NCBI GenBank assembly: GCA_003854995.1 | Contig: RQOI01000069.1 | Coordinates: forward strand, 1-15,768 | Direction of reading: 5' to 3' | Source: Candidatus Zhuqueibacterota bacterium | GTDB lineage: Bacteria > Zhuqueibacterota > Zhuqueibacteria > Residuimicrobiales > Krinioviventaceae | DNA length: 15,768 bases | Part shown: in pieces, positions 6,338 through 13,390 of the stretch | How the letters are laid out: every line of letters starts with the position of its first letter | Numbering within the stretch: position 1 is the first letter of the stretch | The notes under the pieces: model-generated | Told to the model about the DNA's origin: nothing | The model's database searches: none | What the model saw: the letters and a program-made list of their open reading frames with translations, nothing else | Made by a program: the position numbers and the translations under genes

Positions 6338-6369
6338 ATCCAATGCCATGTTGACAAGGAGAAACCTTT

Positions 6370-7302
6370 ATGAACAGCTATTCGATAATTGTACCAGTTT
6401 ATTTTAACGAGGGAGAACTCGATAAAACATTTAGTGAATTAAAAGAAAAAGTAATTGATAAAAATCCTGAACTTGAGGGAGAGATAATTTTTATCGACGA
6501 TGGCTCAAAGGACAAATCTTTTCATGAGCTTTTAGAAATATTTAAGCTTCATCCTGGTTTAGTAAAAGTTATAAAATTGACGAGGAACTTTGGTCAAGCT
6601 TCAGCCACATTGGCTGGCTATAATCACTCCAAAAGCCAGTGCGTTATAAATATTTCTGCGGATTTACAGGATCCGCCGGAGTTGATAAATGAAATGCTAA
6701 AGTTCCATTTCAATGAAAACTACCAAATAGTTATCTGTACCAGAGAAGGAAGGGATGAATCATTCATCAGAATATTCACCTCCAAAATATTTTATTGGCT
6801 CATGAAAGTGCTCTGTTTTGCCAATATGCCAATAGGTGGATTTGACTATGCGCTACTTGGCAAGATTGTTAAAGATACAATTTTTGCAAAAGCTGAAGCA
6901 AATTTTTCCTGGCAAGGAAGTATTCTATGGTCGGGATTTAGTATAAAATTTATCCCCTACAAAAGAAGAGAGAGGCTTGTTGGAAAATCGCGTTGGACTT
7001 TGGCAAAAAAGATCAAAACACTGATCGATGGAGTTTTAAATTATTCATTTTTCCCAATTCGTTTGATGTCTATTACCGGAATTATCGTCGCCACTTTGGG
7101 CTTCATTTATGCCATTTGGATAGTTGTTGCCTGGTTTTACGGTGATGTACCATTTACCGGCTGGGCTCCCATTATGATTTTGCTGCTAGTCCTCTCCGGT
7201 TTTCAAATGCTTATGCTCGGCATCATTGGTGAATATCTCTGGCGAGCATTAGATCAGGTGAGGAACAGACCACAATACATCATTGAAAAAATATATGAAT
7301 AA
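6370..7302 (+). CDS. Polyprenyl-phosphate glycosyltransferase, GtrB/ArnC/DPM1-like (GT2)
   Basis: The 310-residue product transfers a sugar from a nucleotide donor to undecaprenyl phosphate at the inner face of the inner membrane. The GT2 start is SIIVPVYFNEGELDKTF, the donor-site acidic motif IDDGSKD is at 42-48, NFGQASATLAGY at 73-84, and the second acidic motif ADLQDPPEL at 97-105. KRRERLVGKSRWTLAKK (198-214) is the membrane-proximal R/K motif of GtrB/DPM-type enzymes. Two C-terminal membrane spans lie at about 231-256 and 265-290. A strong AAGGAG (6356-6361) precedes the ATG by 8 bases. It overlaps the following GtrA-like gene by 20 bases; GtrB/GtrA pairs modify surface polysaccharide. 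The sugar is not predictable. Confidence 0.92.
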   Translation: MNSYSIIVPVYFNEGELDKTFSELKEKVIDKNPELEGEIIFIDDGSKDKSFHELLEIFKLHPGLVKVIKLTRNFGQASATLAGYNHSKSQCVINISADLQDPPELINEMLKFHFNENYQIVICTREGRDESFIRIFTSKIFYWLMKVLCFANMPIGGFDYALLGKIVKDTIFAKAEANFSWQGSILWSGFSIKFIPYKRRERLVGKSRWTLAKKIKTLIDGVLNYSFFPIRLMSITGIIVATLGFIYAIWIVVAWFYGDVPFTGWAPIMILLLVLSGFQMLMLGIIGEYLWRALDQVRNRPQYIIEKIYE

Positions 7303-7720
7303 TTGTGATGACCATACAATTTTTAAAAGTGATTTTATTAGCAAAAATTTTAATCATTTTATAAAATATTCGTTCGTCGGAATAGGAAATTTTCTTTTCA
7401 CTCTCGTTCTTTATATAACTTTTTTATATGTTTTAGATTTCAGATATGAATTCGCTTTTACTCTTTCATGGTTGTTAGGTGTCTATTTTACCTATCTTAT
7501 TAATTTCATTTGGGTCTTCAAGCCTGAAGAAAAGATAACCTTTAGAAAAAGGCTGCCAAAATATTTTCTGGTATATATTTCTTCTTACGTGCTGAATATG
7601 TTATTATTAAAATTTTTAGTCGACCATTTTTCTCTTCTGCCCTTACTTGCACAAATGTTCATCATTCCTCTTGTCGTTGTCATAAACTTTATCGGAATAA
7701 AATACTGGGCATTAAGATGA
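7283..7720 (+). CDS. GtrA-like family membrane protein (lipid-linked sugar flippase)
   Basis: The 145-residue product has four hydrophobic spans and the GtrA-like pattern: KYSFVGIGNFLFTLVLY near the start, LINFIWVF (about 74-81) after span 2, and VINFIGIKYWALR at the end. GtrA proteins are thought to flip undecaprenyl-phosphate-sugar made by GtrB across the inner membrane. The ATG at 7283 lies inside the end of the GtrB-like gene; a second in-frame ATG at 7295 also overlaps it and could be the start. Either way translation is probably coupled to the glycosyltransferase. Confidence 0.88.
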   Translation: MKKYMNNCDDHTIFKSDFISKNFNHFIKYSFVGIGNFLFTLVLYITFLYVLDFRYEFAFTLSWLLGVYFTYLINFIWVFKPEEKITFRKRLPKYFLVYISSYVLNMLLLKFLVDHFSLLPLLAQMFIIPLVVVINFIGIKYWALR

Positions 7721-7940
7721 GGGTGTATATTTCTGTTTCGGCTTGGGCAAACAGCTATTCTGGCTTATTCACCAGAGATCTTGGCGCAGCCTTCGGCACC
7801 AGCCATTATGGTGCAGCACGTGACAGTGCATACAGCTGTCAAAAAATATCATCGCAGAGATATGCCGAGAAAAACAGAGCTCAATGTACCTGGGAGTTAC
7901 TTTGCGATCTTTGCTTTAATAAAGAACAAGAGGATAAAAT
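7721..7940 (+). pseudogene. Probable 3' remnant of an unidentified gene before the WbqC-like gene
   Basis: The frame continuing directly after the GtrA-like stop stays open to 7993. It reads GQTAILAYSPEILAQPSAPA, then VQHVTVHTAVKKYHRRDMPR, then ELNVPGSYFAIFALIKNKRI. The last part is protein-like and basic, but no start with a ribosome site precedes it and it runs into the WbqC-like gene. The competing frame that opens at 7717 (75 codons) looks less protein-like. I read it as the eroded C-terminal end of an older gene, perhaps a methyltransferase, but that identity is a guess. Confidence 0.3.
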
Positions 7941-8651
7941 ATGAAATTGGGCATCATGCAACCGTATTTTATGCCTTATCTTGGTTACTTTAGCCTGATT
8001 AAGCATACGGATAGATTTATACTTTTTGATACGGTTCAGTTCATCCGCCATGGGTGGATAGAACGCAACCGGATATTGAAACCGAATGAGGGCTGGCAGT
8101 ACATTAAAGTTCCCTTGAAAAAGCATGCACGGGAAACCGTCATCAAAGATATTGAAATATGCAATGATCAAAAATGGAAAGAAAAGATAGCAGCCCAGAT
8201 ACAGCATTACAAGAGAACAGCGCCATTTTATAACAATGTAATAAACCTTTTGAACGATTGCTTTGCATGCGAATATAATGACATCACCAGGCTTAACGAA
8301 AAGGTATGCAATGTAGTCTGTGATTACTTGAATATTTTCACACCGATACATATATTTTCCACTATGGGATTTAAAATAGAAGCTGCCCTGAAACCCGATG
8401 AATGGGCCTTGAATATCTGCAAGGCTGTGGGGGGCGTCACTGAGTACTGGAATCCGCCTGGAGGGATGAGCTTTTTTGACCGGGATAAATATGAAAAAAA
8501 CAATATCAAGCTCAAGTTTCACCAGATGAAATTGAACGCGTACGATCAAGGGAGGCCGTCCTTTGAGCCTGGGCTGTCGATTATCGACGTAATGATGTTC
8601 AACGGACCGGAAGAAATATCACAAATGCTGGATAACTATGAATTGCTTTGA
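7941..8651 (+). CDS. WbqC-like family protein
   Basis: The 236-residue product begins with the family hallmark MKLGIMQPYFMPYLGYFSLI, followed by DTVQFIRHGWIERNRIL (30-46). It also has the conserved GGVTEYWNPPGG (163-174) and a late SIIDVMMFNGPEEI (217-230). Length is typical. WbqC-like proteins occur in O-antigen and other glycan loci and have been linked to amide or acyl transfer onto amino sugars, though the reaction is not well settled. AAGAGGAT precedes the ATG by about 5 bases. The next gene, a GNAT acetyltransferase, overlaps its 3' end by 14 bases, so the two are probably translated together and may act on the same amino sugar. Confidence 0.9.
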   Translation: MKLGIMQPYFMPYLGYFSLIKHTDRFILFDTVQFIRHGWIERNRILKPNEGWQYIKVPLKKHARETVIKDIEICNDQKWKEKIAAQIQHYKRTAPFYNNVINLLNDCFACEYNDITRLNEKVCNVVCDYLNIFTPIHIFSTMGFKIEAALKPDEWALNICKAVGGVTEYWNPPGGMSFFDRDKYEKNNIKLKFHQMKLNAYDQGRPSFEPGLSIIDVMMFNGPEEISQMLDNYELL

Positions 8652-9120
8652 AATCAGCTATAAAATGAATAGTGCCAGTTGCAAAGAAATTGAAGAACAT
8701 TTGCTAGAGTGTGCGGACTGTTTTGAACCGCCGCTTGACTCTTATGTTGATATCAATAAATATAGCCACAAGATTTGCAAAAATGCTGTCACGTCTGAAG
8801 CCTGGCTTGGCAACAAGCTGGTGGGTTTGGTCGCATGTTATTTGAACAATAAAAAAGAACGTATAGGTTATATAACGAATGTAAGTATCAGGCAAGATTG
8901 CCAGGGACAGGGGATAGCGTCAAAACTACTTCATCTAACAACAAATGACGCGCGGGAAAGAGGCTTTGAGAGGCTGATGTTAGAGGTATACTGTAATAAT
9001 TGCAGAGCCATCGCGTTATACCGCAAGAAAGGATTCACTCTAGTACATGGGATCGGCAGCAAGTACACCATGATTAAGCAGTTGAAGAAAAGCAGAATTA
9101 TGCCAAATAACAATATGTGA
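8638..9120 (+). CDS. GNAT-family N-acetyltransferase
   Basis: The 160-residue product has a GNAT acyl-CoA-binding core. GYITNVSIRQDCQGQGIASKLL (78-99) carries the Q89-x2-G92-x-A94 pyrophosphate loop, and LEVYCNNCRAIALYRKKGF (115-133) is the usual final strand with Asn and Tyr. Two Cys pairs, CADC (25-28) and CNNC (119-122), are unusual but not clearly a metal site. The ATG at 8638 lies inside the WbqC-like gene, indicating coupling; an in-frame ATG at 8665 is possible. Next to a WbqC-like protein and near an aminotransferase, it probably acetylates an amino sugar, although GNAT substrates cannot be read from sequence. Confidence 0.87.
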   Translation: MNCFEISYKMNSASCKEIEEHLLECADCFEPPLDSYVDINKYSHKICKNAVTSEAWLGNKLVGLVACYLNNKKERIGYITNVSIRQDCQGQGIASKLLHLTTNDARERGFERLMLEVYCNNCRAIALYRKKGFTLVHGIGSKYTMIKQLKKSRIMPNNNM

Positions 9121-9282
9121 ATGCAAAACGTGCGTTTGCATGCGCTCCTGGGGTTTCAACAAATTATTTATTCATCTTGGAAACTTAAAAATTTGCGTCT
9201 CCAAAATTTATTATTATTTGTAATTAATATCACATTCTTTGTTGAAATCAAATTTTCATTTTTGATGAAATATAGGATCGTG

Positions 9283-9298
9283 AAAGGAGCTGAGCTTG
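9283..9298 (+). promoter_or_regulatory. Ribosome site deciding a TTG start
   Basis: AAAGGAG (9283-9289) sits 6 bases before a TTG at 9296. No ATG with comparable spacing lies nearby in that frame, so TTG is taken as the start of the large membrane glycosyltransferase. The 175 bases between the GNAT stop and this start are AT-rich and otherwise empty. Confidence 0.65.
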
Positions 9299-11002
9299 AC
9301 ACTATTGAATCATCTATCAAATGATAAACAGAAACAGAATTATCTTTTCATACTTGTTGCTGCTGCGCTTTTGTATGGAATTGTTCATATGGGAGGCTTT
9401 TTTGTGCCGGAAAGCGACTTTTTCGATTTCCGGGACAAGGCAATTGCATTTCGCAATCTAGAGTTGCCGGAAAATATCAAACGGATGCCATTGTATTCAA
9501 TTTGCATTGCCCTTGTTTCCTTGCTATTGCCCGTCGCAGAGCGTGAGCTTTATGCCGCGGGAGTAATCAATCTGGCCGCGTGTCTCTTCAGTCTGTTTTT
9601 CATTTTTCAAATTAGCCGGAATTATTTCGGCAAATTTGCTTTTTTTATCGCATGGCTTTTTGCCATCAATCCTCTGACAAATATGCTGGTGACTGCGCCA
9701 AAATCAGAAATGCTTACGCTGGTATTTGTAACTGGCGCATTCTATTTTCATCTCAAGAAAAGTCATCTATGCTATTTCTTCGCCGCGCTGGCCTCTCTTA
9801 CAAGATATGAAGGCGCGCTGCTCATCCCGGCATTTTTCTTACATGATTTATTTGAATATAGAAAATTAAGACTAAAATCGCTTTTCTACTCCCTGTTCGC
9901 CGCCTCGGGGGTAGGATTTTGGATTTACCTAAACAGCCAAAGCACCGGCTCTATCAATCCATATGGATTTTATTTCAAGACCAACATGACTTTCATTCCC
10001 CACAAATTTCTCAGTGTTTTATTTGGAAATCTGGCCATTCTACCCTATGCATCGTTGACAAAATATGCTGTCATTTGTTTGTCAGTACTGAGCTTTGTCG
10101 GCTGCGGCTACCTCTGGTTTCAATTTAAAAATAGATCAATTGCCATCATTCTATTCTATTTCGCGTACATCATTTTTCACTCGCTCTATCCTTCGGTCAT
10201 TCCGGAATACACTTTGAATGTGCAGTGGATTGGCCATATTTTTATCTTTGCCGGCGCAGCTTTTATTTCGAGCCTTGTTCCGGACAAAAATGTCATTTCG
10301 ACATTTCTTTCGAAATTGTCGATCAGGTCGGTTCGAATTCTTGCTATCTCGTCAACTTGGCTCATCATTCTTTTATATGTCATAAAACAGGGAGTGGCCA
10401 GCTATGGAGGGATTCTGTTCGGCTCTATAGCAGTTGCATACTTTATGCACATTTGGGATTTTCACATCAAGCTCGATACAATCAAGGTCCTCATTGTCCT
10501 CATTGCAGTTCTTTTTGCTATTCGCCAGGACGCACTGACCCGCAAAAAATTATTCCATCTAAAATATGCCAAAGCAGAGTATCGTCTCGTCGGCGAATGG
10601 TATAAAGACAACTATCGTCCCGGAGACCGCATGGTGATCAACCAGCCCACCATTGCCAATTACTATTCGAATCTGAAAAAGTCGGACTATATTGCTTTCA
10701 GCGAGTTCAAATCAACCAACATGGATGATTTCATTCAAGAGCTTGGCGAGAAAAAAGCAAGCTTTATGGCCGTCGTCTATCACGATAACCCGCAGGACAA
10801 GGAATCGGATGGTATTTATCAGTGGCGCTACAAGTATCAAAAACTCTATTTATTGGAACAGCTTTTCGATGGTCAATCATATGGCCATTTTGAATTGCTG
10901 GAAAAATTGACTGCAGGTCATCGATGGGCTTATATCTATAGAATTCAGCGTCACGACAATTATTTTACAAATGGAGAATACAAGAGCGAGTCTGCCCACT
11001 AG
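9296..11002 (+). CDS. GT-C type membrane glycosyltransferase (GT39/ArnT-PMT-like)
   Basis: The 568-residue product has about ten or more hydrophobic spans between residues 15 and 410, then a soluble C-terminal domain (about 420-568). The layout fits GT-C enzymes, which use polyprenyl-phosphate sugars as donors on the outer face of the inner membrane. The first large loop holds VPESDFFDF (37-45), where these enzymes place catalytic acidic residues. SLTRYEGALLIPAF (about 167-180) is typical of the family. The end contains GEWYKDNYRPGDRMVINQPT. The start is TTG at 9296, supported by AAAGGAG. The likely donor is the lipid-linked sugar made by the GtrB-like enzyme upstream; the acceptor is unknown. 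Its stop lies four bases from the convergent aminotransferase stop. Confidence 0.85.
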   Translation: MTLLNHLSNDKQKQNYLFILVAAALLYGIVHMGGFFVPESDFFDFRDKAIAFRNLELPENIKRMPLYSICIALVSLLLPVAERELYAAGVINLAACLFSLFFIFQISRNYFGKFAFFIAWLFAINPLTNMLVTAPKSEMLTLVFVTGAFYFHLKKSHLCYFFAALASLTRYEGALLIPAFFLHDLFEYRKLRLKSLFYSLFAASGVGFWIYLNSQSTGSINPYGFYFKTNMTFIPHKFLSVLFGNLAILPYASLTKYAVICLSVLSFVGCGYLWFQFKNRSIAIILFYFAYIIFHSLYPSVIPEYTLNVQWIGHIFIFAGAAFISSLVPDKNVISTFLSKLSIRSVRILAISSTWLIILLYVIKQGVASYGGILFGSIAVAYFMHIWDFHIKLDTIKVLIVLIAVLFAIRQDALTRKKLFHLKYAKAEYRLVGEWYKDNYRPGDRMVINQPTIANYYSNLKKSDYIAFSEFKSTNMDDFIQELGEKKASFMAVVYHDNPQDKESDGIYQWRYKYQKLYLLEQLFDGQSYGHFELLEKLTAGHRWAYIYRIQRHDNYFTNGEYKSESAH

Positions 11003-11011
11003 GGTCCTAGT
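10998..11011. repeat. Short inverted repeat holding both convergent stop codons
   Basis: ACTAGG-GT-CCTAGT is a perfect 6-base inverted repeat that contains the TAG of the plus-strand glycosyltransferase (11000-11002) and the TAG of the minus-strand aminotransferase (11009-11007). It lacks the GC-rich stem and T-run of a standard terminator, so a termination role is doubtful. Confidence 0.4.
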
Positions 11012-12191
11012 TCACCACTCTACTTATTTCTGTGCTGTTCTGATGGAATAGCCCCATCAGTTCAATGATGTTCGATATGTCATGCAAAGGCAGATCCTCG
11101 AATAGAGGCAAACACAAAATCCGGTCACTGACAAGAGCGGCCGTTGGAAGGCGACTCTTGTCCGCTGATGGCAGCGAACTGTAACACGGAAAACTGCTGA
11201 TCAGGGGATAAAAATATTTGCGGACCAAAATGCCTTCGGCTCGAAAACATCTATAAACCTGATTCCTGGTCAAACCGAATTCCTTTGGATCGATGGCAAC
11301 AGAGCAATAGGCGTAATTGTACTCCACATCCGGTGCAATTTTCTGAAATTTGATGCCGGGAATCTTGATCAACGCCTCGCGATATGCCTCATATCGCAAT
11401 TTCCTCTGCTGAATGCCATGATCGACTTTTCTCAAATTGAGCAAACCGAATATCGCCTGCATCTCGTTCATTTTTGCGTTTATTCCCGGCGCAATCACCT
11501 CTTCTTCATTGCGAATGCCAAAATTACGCATGTCCTTCAGTCTAATGTCCAGGTTGCGGTCTTTGCACGTGACCGCCCCACCCTCTATCGTATTATAAAG
11601 CTTGGTGGCATGAAAGCTGAAAACAGAAGCGTCACCCAGAGAGCCGATCGAACGCTTATGCAGCTTGACACCGAAGGCGTGCGCCGCATCATAGATGATT
11701 TTTAGACCGTGATAGGATGCTATTTTACTCAATGCCCTATAGTCGCATGGATTGCCAAAGACATGCACAGGCAAAATGGCCGTCGTCCTGGGCGAGATCA
11801 AAGATTCGACCTTTGTCGCATCGATATTGTAGGTATCGGGATCAATATCGCAAAATACGGGTGTGATCTGATTCCAATAGAGAACGTGCGTCGAAGCGGC
11901 GAAACTGAACGGCGTGGTGATGACCTCGCCGCTGAGTCGCATTGAAGATATGGCGAGCTGCAACGCTAGCGTGCCATTGCAAAAGACGGAACAATACTTG
12001 GTTGACAAATACTCCCGCAGGCGTTCTTCAATTTCAACGACGTATTTGCCATTATTGGTCAACCATCTGTTTTGCAAAATGTCCTTGATATAAGGCTCCA
12101 ACTCTTCCAGCGTAGGGACTGTCGGGCGAGTCAAGAATAATTTTTCAGGATAACGAGGAGGATTGCCCAAAATGGCCAGTTTTAACTTCAT
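11007..12191 (-). CDS. DegT/DnrJ/EryC1-family PLP-dependent sugar aminotransferase
   Basis: The 394-residue product makes an amino sugar by transferring an amino group to a nucleotide-linked keto sugar. The PLP lysine is Lys197 in FSFHATKLYNTIEGGA. The Asp pairing with the pyridine nitrogen is Asp168 in YDAAHAFG. Other family motifs are NRWLTNNGKYV (41-51), FCNGTLALQLA (70-80), TTPFSFAASTHVLYW and the pocket segment NFGIRNEEEV. This resembles the RffA/RfbH/VioA-type 4-amino sugar group. Length is normal. It runs opposite to the rest of the block and ends at its tail. A TATAAT lies 14 bases before the ATG on the minus strand, giving a very short leader. Its product would suit acetylation by the nearby GNAT and handling by the WbqC-like protein. 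Confidence 0.92.
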   Translation of the reverse strand: MKLKLAILGNPPRYPEKLFLTRPTVPTLEELEPYIKDILQNRWLTNNGKYVVEIEERLREYLSTKYCSVFCNGTLALQLAISSMRLSGEVITTPFSFAASTHVLYWNQITPVFCDIDPDTYNIDATKVESLISPRTTAILPVHVFGNPCDYRALSKIASYHGLKIIYDAAHAFGVKLHKRSIGSLGDASVFSFHATKLYNTIEGGAVTCKDRNLDIRLKDMRNFGIRNEEEVIAPGINAKMNEMQAIFGLLNLRKVDHGIQQRKLRYEAYREALIKIPGIKFQKIAPDVEYNYAYCSVAIDPKEFGLTRNQVYRCFRAEGILVRKYFYPLISSFPCYSSLPSADKSRLPTAALVSDRILCLPLFEDLPLHDISNIIELMGLFHQNSTEISRVVN

Positions 12192-12315
12192 CAGAGATCC
12201 AATCTATTATAGCTTTTTATGGTAAAATAGAAAATATAAACTTTTGAACAAGGCTTGATCTACTTGTACTGAATACGGATAAAAAGCGCAGAAAAAGATG
12301 AATAATATACAAAGC

Positions 12316-12341
12316 AAAGAGTGCATTACGAAGCACTTTTT
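12316..12341 (+). terminator. Weak stem-loop with flanking A and T runs
   Basis: AAAGAGTGC and GCACTTTTT pair over nine positions with one G-T wobble around an eight-base loop (ATTACGAA). The shape resembles a weak factor-independent terminator that could work on the plus strand. It lies between divergent genes, where a terminator is not obviously needed, so it may instead be a leader structure or chance. The rest of the 297-base gap (12192-12488) is AT-rich and shows no gene; a loose TTGCAT-16-TAATTT pair near 12396-12423 could be the promoter of the next gene. Confidence 0.3.
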
Positions 12342-12488
12342 GCAGGGAAAAATGATATCTCAGCGGCTAAATTCTTTATCCTTTGCGTAAAAACCTTGCA
12401 TGTTTACGAAAAAAGGCTAATTTTAATAGCTGTGAACACAGACTGTAGAAAGCTCTCGATTTTAGTGCACCTTGTGAAAGGGGATATC

Positions 12489-13283
12489 ATGAAAAAGCAC
12501 TGGATCGTCACTGCCATTCTGGCTTTGTCAGTGACAGCCATTCTTTTTAGCGCCTGCCAAGAGTCTACGGAATCCGACGCGCAGCGCCCATCCATTCAGG
12601 ATGGCATTCGTTTCAATCGGGAAGCGCGACGACAATCGCTGCAGGCGGAGACCGCCAGGGTTGATTCCATGCGCGCCGAAGCCGAAGTGCTGCTGAGATC
12701 GCTGCGCGAAAAGGAAGACCTGTTGCAGGAGAAACAGGCTGAATTGGAGGTGCTGCGCAAACAGTTGCAGCAGAAAGAAAGAGAGTTGGTCCTGCGCGAA
12801 CAGGCCGCGCAGCGAACCAGGAGGAGCGGCGCCTGGCTGTTCGCCATCGGTGTCGCCTTGATCACCCTCTCGCTGATCCTGTTCATCAGCAAGGTGAAAA
12901 GACGACCCAAATCCGCAGCCCCCTTGTCGACGGTAGACTTGGCCGATTCCGCCATCATCCGCGAAGAAAAACCAAAGCAAATGCCGCTGGCAAAACAGGA
13001 GGCGCCGGCAGAGGAGAAAAAGGATGCGATCGCTGCTCCCGTTAAAACAAAGCCGACAGCCGTGAGCAGCAGACGCGCACCGCGCGCCAAGACAAAGCCG
13101 GGAGAAACGACAGATAAGGCAGGTCCGAAAAGGACGGGCCGGACGCGCGCAAGGAAATCCGAAAAAGACAATACCGCAGTCGCTGACGATAAACCGGCGG
13201 TGAGGGAATCGAAAACCAGAGCGGGTAAAAAACCAACAAAATCAGATGAAGACAAAGGAGCGACCGAATCGCCGCAAGCATGA
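12489..13283 (+). CDS. Putative lipoprotein with coiled coil, membrane span and basic Ala/Lys/Pro-rich tail
   Basis: I choose the ATG at 12489 (264 residues), preceded by AAAGGGGATATC; the longer upstream frame from 12321 adds AT-rich non-protein-like sequence. The start MKKHWIVTAILALSVTAILF followed by SAC looks like a lipoprotein signal, with Cys23 as the candidate lipidated residue. Residues about 45-110 are strongly charged and heptad-like (QEKQAELEVLRKQLQQKERE), a likely coiled coil. A second hydrophobic span (about 114-134, WLFAIGVALITLSLILFI) is followed by KVKRRP. The remaining ~125 residues are disordered and rich in Lys, Arg, Ala, Pro and Thr, resembling histone H1-like tails. If both ends hold, the coil is periplasmic and the tail cytoplasmic. 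I do not recognise a family. Confidence 0.75.
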   Translation: MKKHWIVTAILALSVTAILFSACQESTESDAQRPSIQDGIRFNREARRQSLQAETARVDSMRAEAEVLLRSLREKEDLLQEKQAELEVLRKQLQQKERELVLREQAAQRTRRSGAWLFAIGVALITLSLILFISKVKRRPKSAAPLSTVDLADSAIIREEKPKQMPLAKQEAPAEEKKDAIAAPVKTKPTAVSSRRAPRAKTKPGETTDKAGPKRTGRTRARKSEKDNTAVADDKPAVRESKTRAGKKPTKSDEDKGATESPQA

Positions 13284-13325
13284 GGACAAAGTTTGACAGA
13301 CAAAATCGATGACTTTTTTTTTCGC

Positions 13326-13353
13326 TTGCACCGCAAATTATATTCGCTATATT
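13326..13353 (+). promoter_or_regulatory. Predicted promoter of the cytochrome gene
   Basis: TTGCAC (13326-13331) and TATATT (13348-13353) are 16 bases apart, with a start expected near 13360 and the ATG at 13391. The -10 region reads TATATTTG, which also fits the TAnnTTTG form used by Bacteroidota-type sigma factors. GAGGCGG before the ATG is the candidate ribosome site. Confidence 0.5.
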
Positions 13354-13390
13354 TGTTGTCATCTCTTCATTAATTTGAGGCGGATTTTAT

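Noticed and set aside
7717..7944. Plus-strand frame of 75 codons overlapping the GtrA-like stop
   Set aside because: Its translation is less protein-like than the competing frame, and no family or ribosome site supports it.
9121..9324. Plus-strand frame of 67 codons after the GNAT gene
   Set aside because: It begins right after the GNAT stop with no ribosome site, is AT-rich low-information sequence, and overlaps the supported start of the next gene.
12321..12488. Upstream start for the putative lipoprotein
   Set aside because: The extra 56 codons precede a clear ribosome site and signal-peptide start at 12489 and look non-coding.
12596..13336. Minus-strand open frame of 246 codons
   Set aside because: It is the complement of the coiled-coil/basic-tail gene; its Ser/Phe/Leu richness reflects the complement of Lys/Glu codons.
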